From Mercurialis annua (taxonomy: Eukaryota; Streptophyta; Magnoliopsida; Malpighiales; Euphorbiaceae), in contig NC_065576.1 in NCBI RefSeq assembly GCF_937616625.2, positions 12,588,501 through 12,652,500 on the forward strand: 64,000 bases of DNA. Direction: 5' to 3'. The stretch's first letter is position 1; each line of letters starts with the position of its first letter. The notes below the pieces were generated by a model that worked only from the letters and a program-made list of their open reading frames with translations, was not told where the DNA came from and ran no database searches. The position numbers and the translations under genes were made by a program. This document shows positions 55,153 to 64,000 of the stretch, in pieces.

Positions 55153-57637
55153 TGTTGTAACATTGATACCGATTCTTGAATTTTTGGTACCAATTGTCGT
55201 GACCGGATTGGTATGCGCAGCGGAATCGAAACCATTCTGTAGGTATTTAATTATGGATTTGATCAACAAATAACAATATAGCAAAATAATAAATAATACA
55301 AGAGATTTACGTGATTCTGCATTGAAGCGTACATCCACGGGCGAAAGAGTCGAGCCATCCACTAATCATCAAAAAGAGTACAAAATTTGTGGAGAATCAC
55401 CAAATAGAGAACATCTCTAGTAAATATGCCCTTAGAAGAAAAACCCATAAAGTGTTTCTCTCTCTACAAAAAGTACCCAAAAGAGTTAGAATTAACTTTT
55501 ATTCCCCACACCACACACACCCTCTTTTTCCCCTTATTCACATCAATGTCTACATTGTGTGTTCAGTTTTTGGTGTACTCTAAAAGGTGAACTAGGTAGT
55601 GTATTTATAGGGAGTAAATAATCTATATGGAATTACGATGTATTAATCCTAATTGGATTTATACTTCCTAATTAGCCAATGATAACAAAGTTATCCCTCT
55701 TCCAAACACTTCATTAATAGAGTCCTAATACAAATAGGAATTAGAATTCTAGGCATATTCCAACAATCTCCACCTTGACTTGAATTCTCCAATAAAATGT
55801 GATTACTGTTGTGCTCCACCTTCTCCATTTAAGTCCAAACTGAACTTATTCCAAAAGAGGTTTTTTGAGGAGGACCATACAAGCTTCAAGAACGTCTTGA
55901 ACTTGCTGAAACCAAAATGACTTGAAGATTTACTATCTTCGGATGTATCAATCAAAATTTCATGAAGATTCGAATTTTGTTGGTCTTAAAACTGATACCA
56001 GAAACAAACGTCATTAGTAGCCTATAACGATTAAATAAAAAAAAAAGGTTGAAGTCGTAGCATATCCCTTAATCTTCATAAGTCGACCAACCCAATGAGC
56101 ATACATCACAAGTGCAGCATCCAATCTCACTTCATCGCCAAATAACCCATAAAACTCGTAGTTTTATATATTGAGATACCAGACATGTGCACATAGAAAT
56201 CATGTTGAACAAACATTATTGTTCTAACTGCCTCATTATGCATCTTGCCCTTGACTGAACCAATATCCCAAAATTCTGCATGTATTGACCGTTACTCATA
56301 ACTACACTCCACTATCAACTCAGTTGTAGACGGAAAGCCAATCGAAATTGGCACAAATGTGATATAAACAACCTGAATCTGCATAAATTTCGGATAAAAA
56401 AACAATTATGCTGCAATTTTAAGCATAGACTGGTTCTCTAACCTGATTCGCCTGTAACTGCTAGCATTCAGTCCTCATCTAATTATCTCCAAACAAATTG
56501 ACTTATGAGTGATCCAATAGTGACGATGTTCAAATTACAAACGTTGTAATCCATCTTGTGTCTAAGATTGCTACTTATTCAAAACAAAATCTCTTTTTGC
56601 AATGTCATGATTTTATCAAAATCTGACTATGCCCAAACGAACTCTTAAAAGCAATTTTTAGATTCAAATCACTAATAGAATTTTATGAGAGTATAAAGAG
56701 ATTACCTCAATCATTCATCTTACAAAGACTCTAAAATCCTCAAATAGTATGTTTAGAAAAACTCATACCTTTTTTCTTTGTAGTTTAAAGTAGCATATTT
56801 ATCTCCATCATAAAAAATTCTCCTTAAGAATTTTAATACCCAAGTCTTTCTTCAATTGATGACTTTCGGCACTTCCAAATTTGGTGGCTTCTCTATCTCC
56901 AAATAATCTTCTTTATGTCAAGTAATTTCGCCTTGCAAAATCCTCCAAATAATACTTTGTCATAATAATCATAATCCAAAATTAATCTGAAAACCAAATT
57001 GGCTTTGATACCAATTGTTGTAACATTGATACCGATTCTTGAATCTTTGGTACCAATTGTCGTGACCGGTTCGTGACCGGATTGGTATGCACAGCGGAAT
57101 CGAAACCATTCGGTAGGTATTTAATTATGGATTTGATCAACAAATAACAATATAGCAAAATAATAAATAACACAAGAGATTTACGTGGTTCAGCATTAAA
57201 GCGTACATCCACGGGCGAAAGAATTGAGCCATACACTAATCATCAAAAAGAGTACAAAATTTGTGGAGAATCACTAAATAGAGAACATTTTTAGTAAATA
57301 TGCCCTAGAAGAAAAACCCACAAAGTGTTTCTCTCTCTACAAGAAGTACCCAAAAGGGTTAGAATTAACTTTTATTCCTCACACCACACACACCCCCTTT
57401 TTCCCCTTATTCACATTAATGTCTACATTGTTTGTTCGGTTTTTGGTGTACTTTAAAAGGTGAACTAGGTAGTGTATTTATAGGGACTAAATAATCTATA
57501 TGGCATTAGGAGTATTAATCCTAATTGGATTTATACTTCCTAATTAGCCAATGATAACAAAGTTATCCTTCTTCCAAACACTTCATTAATAGAGTCCTAA
57601 TGCAAATAGGAATTAGAATTATAGGCATATTCCAACA
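55153..57637 (-). mobile_element. Complete non-autonomous copia element, minus strand
   Basis: 3' LTR 55153-55765 (613 bp), internal 55766-57015, 5' LTR 57016-57637 (622 bp). GTCCT flanks both outer ends (55148-55152 and 57638-57642). On the minus strand the LTR runs TGTTGGAATATGCC ... GTTACAACA. The primer-binding site TGGTATCAAAGCC is at 57013-57001, and the polypurine tract AAGGTGGAGAT at 55776-55766. The 1.25-kb internal region has no gag or pol frame. Flank, LTR, PBS, PPT and duplication are all present, so this is a structurally complete but protein-less element. It is the parent copy of 17612-19934. Confidence 0.92.
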
Positions 57638-57896
57638 GTCCTCTAGGTAGAAAAATATTTGTAACGGCTAGGGATCGGGTTAAATATGAGGGTTATTTTC
57701 TTGTGAAAAATTTGGTATTTATTCCTCTTTCAAGTGTAACATAAAGACTCGAGGCCACTTAGTCCTATAAGGACATATGGTTATATATAGCTTAGAAATC
57801 TTATTTCCTTGCTCGCGTTTTACCTTTCACTCTTTCTTTCCTTACTTTCTCTCTCAATTTTAGAAGCTCTCTTTGATTTTTATTAATTTCTATAAT

Positions 57897-58890
57897 ATGC
57901 CTCGACGGTGGCCTTATGGAGAGCCATGTATGGATTATGATCGATATTCTTTGCCGGAGAATATTGCAATGGATATGGGGAGTCCAATACCCCATTTATT
58001 TCACTTACAGCGTCAAATTTACTCTGATTCATGTCTGAGGTAAGTTAACAAAAATAGGTTTTTAGATAAATATTTTAAAGGCTTAAATACTCAAAATACC
58101 CCCTCAAAAGGGCGTGACAATAGGTTTGGGAAGTCAAAAACATGTAGTCTGGATAGGACAACCAAAGTTGAAGGCTGCGGCAACTTGGAAAACAATTAAG
58201 TTTTTCACGCGGGGTGTTTATTTTGCTTTTTCTCTATACCGTAATTAATGAACATGGTGTCCTTGCAATTTCAGGACCAAGTTTTGTGCATCCGACAACT
58301 TTTTCAATCGGGGGTGTATTGAGATGAATGGCTTCGACCAATTTATTTGGAGTCTATTTCCGAGTCTAAGATGTTTGATACGCTATTATTGCATGCGTTG
58401 ATGAAGCAGTGGATGGACAATACACATACTTCCAATATTTTAGTAGGGAGAAGACTATTAACCCATCAGACTTTAATTTGATCATACGGCTAGAATTTTG
58501 TGGGCGTCTAGGGCCTTTCGATAACGTTATCTTTTCGTATCCTAATCGTGTTCGGTATATCTTTGAGATGTTGGGTGTAGTTCTCGAGGCAAATTGTCGT
58601 TTCCTCAGCACGACGATATGTATCACTATTATTAATTCTTCCTCTAGGGTCCGATTATGATTTTGATCGGGTTGCTTGAGCCTTCTTTGACTATCTGTTG
58701 AGGACCACCCTATTCTACAACTCAGGGAGTACCTTGCCCCTAATTATCTTACAGGTACCTGAGCATTTAGACGAGGTTCATACTTATTATTGGGGCTATG
58801 ATGCACTTTATTATCTGTATACCATTATTAATAGAGTCATCTGAAGAGAGTCATGTCTAATGGTATAAGGTCTTGGATAGTGTGTTTCAG
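57897..58890 (+). pseudogene. Plant mobile domain (PMD) gene remnant, copy B
   Basis: This is the better preserved of the two copies. Exon 1 is open from MPRRWPYGEPCMDYDRYSLP at 57897 to the CTGAG|GTAAGT donor at 58040, ending ..PHLFHLQRQIYSD, the LQ..H/Y part of PMD proteins. The intron would end at TTTCAG|G (58274). Exon 2 has FDTLLLHAL..QWMD (frame 1), then EKTI.PSDFNLII.LEFCG (frame 2, 58409-58660), then YLLRTTLF.NSG and EVHTYYWGYDAL.YLY. One frameshift near 58428 and stops after VY and VA break it. The exon 1 phase does not match the exon 2 frame, another sign of decay or a wrong splice model. Confidence 0.62.
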
Positions 58891-60112
58891 AGTGATACAT
58901 GTATTAGTATGATGTCCCAATGTTTGGTGAAATTTGCATTAAGTGTTAGGGTTGTAATTTGACATTTGGGATTAGAGGGTTTTTAGGTGGTCTAGGTTGT
59001 ATGAGATCTTCCTACAACAGCCTATCCAAAACCTTAGTGAATAGTAATGAGGAATTCTGAAAACTCTTTGCCTCTTGGTCCCTGTCTCTAGACAAAATTC
59101 ACATTAGCACTTTTGCCCCCAAATTAATAGGTTAACCAAACAAACCTATCGGCGTGCTTTGCTTCTTCTCAAATTATAATTCTTCTACTCATATTCTAGG
59201 CATCATATAGATCATCAAATGTCTTAATATTCATGTCTTAGAGACGCTCAACCCAATATGGGAATATTTTCTTGACTACAATCCTAACATGATCCTTCTT
59301 AGAGGGTTTCTCCTTCAATAAGGTGGCCTTATTCACCTATATAGCTCTTCTGGTTTCTGCTTGGTCAATTCCAAGTCAAGCCGAGACATCTCTAATTTAG
59401 AGTCATATTATATAGCTTAGAGCCATAATTGTATTGGTTAATTCATGGTACCAGCCGGTTACATTCCCTTCTAAAAACAAGACCCTAACATATTGGCCTG
59501 AATTTGCTACACCTTCATGGCCAAATCTTGGATAGGATCGAGATGTGTCGTCCTGAGATTCTTCAAGAAGCATTCAGTTTCTTCCTTCTTGAGGTTCTCG
59601 CTCCCTATTTTTTCCTTGCGCTGCTCCTCTATAGGGCATTGATGAACCAACTTTGAGTACCACTTTGTTGTTTAAACACTTCAATTTTGAGTCTATCACA
59701 CTCTTCTCTATGCTGCTTCCCAACTTCATCTTTTTTTCTTCATCTCCTTAGTATAAGTATTGACAGGAGAAAAATTTGCTCTCTTGGCAATAAAGATCGG
59801 ATCATTCTCTTGATTACAAATCGCCTCGGCTCGGGGTTTCATATGCTTAATGAACCACCTCTTCATTTCATCATTATATCCTTTTAAAATTCATTCCTTA
59901 GTTAATCCATGCCGACCTTAGCTAATGTCTACATCTCTTCGGTTGACCCAAACATACTTGATGAATGCTTTGATCTATAACTTCTGCTAGCGGAGGATCT
60001 GCTTAATTGTTTGATGATATGTCAGGCTATTTGTTGTGCTGTTTGCAGAGTCTTATGAGACTTTATAGGAATCATAATTATGGTCAACTTTCCACTTTGT
60101 CTTTCCCAAAGA
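58891..60112. other. Flank of PMD remnant, copy B
   Basis: Colinear with 21191-21778 joined to 25420-26037. It includes the empty target site ATATT at about 59491-59495 and the same minus-strand coding-like remnants. No gene recognised. Confidence 0.45.
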
Positions 60113-60150
60113 TGTCACGACCCGATTTCGCGGGCCGACACCAACACTAA
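60113..60150 (-). mobile_element. Scrap of gypsy LTR terminus
   Basis: TGTCACGACCCGATTTCGCG.. matches 26038-26075 and then breaks at a sequence starting CTAATTACCACC. Only the last roughly 38 bp of the LTR remain. Confidence 0.6.
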
Positions 60151-60700
60151 TTACCACCAAAACAATTACCACAAATCACAAAATCAATTCTATGTAATTT
60201 GGATAATCAAAACCTTAATGTGTTTAAGAAATCAAAACCCTAAACACCCATTAATGGTAGTATATGCATGAAACTTTTCATGGCGAATCAAAAGCGTTAT
60301 AACCGCTCTGATACCAACTATAAGCAAAATACTTTAACCTAAATCAAATAATTGCAAGATCTATAATGCAATTTAATTCAGCCATATTTACATAACTTGA
60401 TCCATTCTTTCAAACCTTAGTGAATAGATCGAAAATAATCTTTGTTGCGGAAACCTTCTTCTTCGATCAATAGACGAATTTCTCGCATTTCTTCCTTTAA
60501 CATTTCTTGCTTTCTTGATGATTAGAAAACTGCTGTAATTTTGTATTGTGCGTTATTTTCTTTTCACTTTAAGGTGACTCTATATATGGGAGAGGTGAAA
60601 GGATTGAAACCCTAATTCTAACCCTCAAGTCCAACAACCATCACATTGGGCCCGTACTGTTAGAATTAATCATTAGTCACATGAGCCATAAATTGGATTA
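60151..60700 (-). mobile_element. Truncated copia-like element end (leader, PBS and LTR)
   Basis: On the minus strand TGGTATCAGAGC reads from 60316 to 60305, a perfect tRNA-iMet primer site. Upstream of it, at higher coordinates, is LTR-like DNA with a TATA-like CCCATATATAGAG at about 60577-60589 on the minus strand. Downstream lies a short leader that is cut off at 60150. The far LTR end is not certain, and the LTR terminus next to the PBS is not a clean CA. Confidence 0.5.
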
Positions 60701-62905
60701 ATTAAATAAATAGAACCGATGTTGCCATAACCTAGACGAGTCAGACCCCGTTCCTATCACAATAATATTTAATCAATAAAATATTATATAAAATTATCAT
60801 ATAAAATAAACAAATATATAAGATCATTAAGTTCAATGCATATACTACTTTATTTGCTCCTCTGTCCATTTCTGCATTTAATAAATGAAATCTGTCATAC
60901 TAATTATAACTTAAATTTATTTTTTATCCAGAAGTATCTTCACTGAAATTTAAAAATATTAGTATTACATAGGCAATCCTTGGAAATATTTGATGCCACT
61001 TACAAGTAGACATGATCTTCCGAGTCCAGTCATCTTTGAATATAATATTTGCCACCAAAACTTTTTTTTAAGCAATGTTCATGCTGTATTTTTTATAATA
61101 GAGATAAGTAATATTAAAATTTGGCGTTTCAAGATTTCTTACCGTTTATTCTTTAAAAAAAATTATTAAAATTTGGGATACTTATTTTGACCTATAAGAG
61201 TGGACCATAGTTATTAGTTGTTTTTTTTTTTTTGAAAGGACCATAATTATTAGTTCATATAGTTCCCTAAAACAAATTATTTTTTTTACAATTTTTATGT
61301 TATCTAACTATTTTTCTCTTCCATTAAATTATGATATGTCCAATAATTTATTGTTAATAGTAGAGTGTTCTTTAGTCTCTCAACTTATTTTTAATATAAA
61401 TTAATTTGTATATGATTTCAATATTTTCTAAAATAAAAAAAAATTAGATAAATGAAAAATTATTAAAACTAGTATAATATCTCTAAAAATAATTAACATT
61501 TTATGTTTTTAAGTATAAAATTTATAAAAAAAAAAAAACTCTAACAATAGTAAAAAAAATCAACATCAACAAACGTGAATAACATATATCGAATGTGCGT
61601 TTCTTGTGCCAATAGTAATATTTATTACTATTATAATTTTGTGTTGATAACTGATGCAGTTTGGACTGTTAATCACCGATTGAACCTGTAAAATAGAGTA
61701 GAAGGCTAATCGGTCGGTGGTTGTCTGATTAACGCTCTAATACTTAAGTCAGTTTAAGCTCAAACAACGTGTCTTTTCTAATCGAGTTAGTTAGTTTGTA
61801 GACATACTTCATGTCCATATATAGTGCATGATGAACACCTTGTATGAATTTGATTACGAATCTGATTCCTGTTGGTAAGACTTTGAATAGGAAAGTAATT
61901 GTTATTCAACTAGAACCCTATTTAGGAGTGTTTTCCTAAATAGATTTATCTTTCCATATAAGAGTTTATTCCCGTTAAAGAAGGTAATCCCGAATATATA
62001 GTCTTCTCGATATTATTTCAATTTTGTGTGATTACGTCTGTGGCAACGCGCTTTGGATTTGATCTCAGATTTTGAAGAATCTTTAGGGGTTCGGCGTAGC
62101 TGGGGATTAGGGCGAATCCTCTCTTTGGTTTTTGGGCATGGCGAGATCTTTTGGACTCGGATGTTGCCATCGTTGGACTTTCACCTTGGGCGAGTCCTTG
62201 GATTCACTCGAGTGAGTGGATCCTGTACGATTCTGTGTTATTATAGTAATACTGGAACTCGGTTTCCATCATTAGCCCCTCCGTAAATGAGATAAAGTCT
62301 TTGTATTTATGCCTTGTTTGTTTTAGCCTCTTTTGGGCGAGTCATTCTGCCTTTTTGCCTAGTCGTTTCGCTTGCCATTTGAATCTTTTTGAATTTCTTT
62401 ATTTTAACTTTTACTTGTTTGTCATTTTCTTCAGATTTAGCCAAGTGTCGTTTTATTTGACATATGGCGTTCATTTATTGTATTTGTTTTAGGGTTTTGA
62501 CCCTTCGATTTCTCAACCGTAGTTATTGCTGTTTTTTTGAGATTCGTGAATTTCTATATATTCTCTATCTTCATCTTCTTCCTTATCTTCTTTCTCGATT
62601 TTTCTATCTTTTTGAGTGCTTGAGTTTTAGCAGTTAGCAGTTTCTTTTCCTTTGATCATCTTATTTTAAGATTCATCGATTTAGAGTTACTCCATATCTC
62701 TCCTTCGACCCCGCGTATCTTATTTCCAAGTATTTTGAGTTTTGATGATTTATTTTTCTCTGATTTCTCACATTACTGTTAATTCCATTTCTGTGTTCTT
62801 CGTGTTCTTCAATGTTTCATCAAGTTTTTATTCCTTTTGATCTTTTCATCTTCAAATTTCAATCTTCCTCTATTTCCCCTCTTTTGAAATTTTGAAACTT
62901 TTAAA
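60701..62905. other. AT-rich DNA and leader of the following gene, no gene recognised
   Basis: 60701-61640 is AT-rich with poly-A and poly-T runs and shows nothing recognisable. From about 61654 (TGTTGATAACTGATGCAG) the composition changes, with possible TATA elements near 61818 (CATATATAGTGC) and 61995 (ATATATAGTC). This may be an LTR or promoter and leader for the coding-like region at 62906. The 77- and 63-codon frames at 62053-62492 show no motif. Confidence 0.4.
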
Positions 62906-64000
62906 ATGTCTGATGAAACTGAAAAGGCTCGGTGTGCTCTGGATGATGTGGAACATACTCGCGGTGCCCTTTCTGATCAGATAATTAAACTGGCTTTTGA
63001 TTATGGAATTCTAGAGGACTTCGAGGTTGTAAAACCTGGTTCTATGTTTAGGGCGAATCATATTCCAAAGTCGCCCAAAAATCTTGTATTTTTTGAAGAA
63101 CATCTCCTTACGGGATTGAGGTTTTCTCTTGAGCCCTTCTTGAGGGAAATTGGCCTTAATTTATGTATTCCGCTCGGGCATCTTCATCTCAATGTTGTTT
63201 GGGTCATTATATCTTTCCTCGTGTCTTGTAGGTCTCGAGACCGCGAGTCCGTTCTTTGAGTCTTTTCAATTAATTTTATTCTTTCTCTCGTCGGATGAAC
63301 GAGGAGTTTATTTACGCCGTCGGTAGGCAGGGTTGCTCTTTTTTTACCCTTCCCAGTTCCTTACATAACTGGACTTTAAATATTTTTTAGTACAGCATGA
63401 TTCCTTTTCAACTCTGCCTCGGGGTTATTCTGATGGGAATGTTTCCCTTGCAGAATTCCACAAACTTACTAAGGATGAGGCTGACTTCCCCGACTCTTTA
63501 TTATTGATTTGTAAGGTTGACAAGTCGAAGTACTCCCTTCTAATAGATAACTATTTAGAACGCCGTGTTTCGCCTTTGGCAAATCATTCTATTGGTGTTG
63601 GAGGTATTTTTCTAACTTCGTTTATTCATTTCATTTACTTGTAGGATGTCTACTTCTCTCGATGACCTTCTTGCTGATTTTTCAGTGGACATGTCCGTCA
63701 ACATGGGCGAAGTGAGCAGCAGCCTTCTGATTCCTGCTGCAAATCCTTCGACTTTCACTCCTCTTCCTGACTCAGGAGATTATTTGGTGGATGGTGTTGA
63801 AGCTGCTCTGGCTTCAAATCTTCCATAAGAGGTATTAGAAATTGTTGATGGGCCGACGGCCACTATATTGAAGCGTTAGGCTTCAGGAAAACCATCTAAT
63901 ACTCCTGCCGCCGATAAATACAATAAAGGGAAGAAAACCTCTAAAGAGTCTTCTTCTTCTCCCTTTGGAAATGTGCCGAACTTGGTTCAGTGGGCGGAGA
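62906..64000 (+). pseudogene. 'Putative gypsy type transposon' family gene start, frameshifted, runs off window
   Basis: It opens MSDETEKARCALDDVEHTRG at 62906. FFEEHLLTGLRFSLEPFLREI...LHLNVVWVIISFLVSCR resembles the N-terminal block of the Pfam family 'putative gypsy type transposon' (PF04195, from memory), found in Tat/Ogre-like elements and derived plant genes. Near 63240 the frame shifts by one. In the new frame the domain continues (FLSSDERGVYLRRR, two stops, DFKYFLVQHDSFSTLPRGY, then LLLICKVDKSKYSLL) to 63602. A possible intron GAG|GTATTT..TTGTAG|G (63602-63644) leads to MSTSLDDLLADFSVDM from 63646, a low-complexity Ser/Pro-rich part with two more stops. The gene continues beyond 64000. 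Confidence 0.55.

Larger units (their letters stand above)
56637..60150. repeat. Duplicated segment, copy B (partner 17618-26075)
   Basis: This is the unfilled version of copy A: it lacks the hAT, the long-TIR MITE and the gypsy solo LTR. It extends further left than copy A, because copy A is cut inside the copia internal region by a gypsy LTR. Both copies end on the right inside a minus-strand gypsy LTR. Confidence 0.85.

Noticed and set aside
62053..62492. 77- and 63-codon frames before the coding-like region at 62906
   Set aside because: No motif, and composition typical of a pyrimidine-rich leader; could be upstream frames but not supported as genes.

Overview
The window looks like a stretch of plant nuclear genome made almost entirely of transposable elements. 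It is AT-rich and has no bacterial-style genes. It contains Ty3/gypsy and Ty1/copia LTR retrotransposons with plant primer-binding sites (initiator-Met and Asp tRNAs), CACTA, hAT, Mutator-like, Stowaway and Helitron-like DNA elements, a tRNA-derived SINE, an L1-type LINE remnant, and fragments of a plant mobile domain (PMD) gene. Everything below is read by eye from the sequence; no database search was run. I find no ordinary housekeeping gene, no rRNA gene and no functional tRNA gene. The longest uninterrupted reading frame, 270 codons, lies inside a non-autonomous retrotransposon.

Layout. 1-14234: a head-to-tail array LTR-internal-LTR-internal-LTR of one minus-strand, protein-less gypsy element (LTR 2.85 kb, internal 4.08 kb, period 6927-6928 bp, copies almost identical). 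14235-17611: another gypsy LTR, plus strand. 17612-26075: copy A of a duplicated segment holding the 5' end of a minus-strand copia element, a PMD pseudogene, and later insertions of a hAT element, a long-TIR MITE and a gypsy solo LTR that itself contains a copia solo LTR. 26038-27731: LTR scrap and unassigned AT-rich DNA. 27732-33831: a decayed tRNA-iMet-primed gypsy element (LTR, leader with a LINE fragment, gag-protease-start of RT) cut off inside pol. 33832-40098: an Athila-like non-autonomous element (tRNA-Asp PBS) with one 270-codon zinc-knuckle ORF. 40099-50195: a decayed copia element with a Helitron-like insertion in its 5' LTR, an unusual leader ORF before gag, and a CACTA element in its protease. 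50196-50703: tail of a gypsy LTR that hosted the copia element. 50704-55147: several short elements, including a clean SINE with a 15-bp target-site duplication. 55153-57637: a complete non-autonomous copia element with a GTCCT target-site duplication. 57643-60150: copy B of the duplicated segment, without the later insertions of copy A. 60151-64000: a truncated copia end, a noncoding stretch, and the start of a frameshifted gene resembling the Pfam 'putative gypsy type transposon' family, running off the window.

Relative history. Copies A and B act as filled and empty sites, so the copia insertion and the PMD remnant appear older than the duplication, and the hAT, MITE and gypsy solo LTR appear younger. 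The LARD-like array is the youngest structure by sequence identity. Many stops in the copia gag-pol are Trp or Gln codons changed by transitions, as expected from long residence in methylated heterochromatin.
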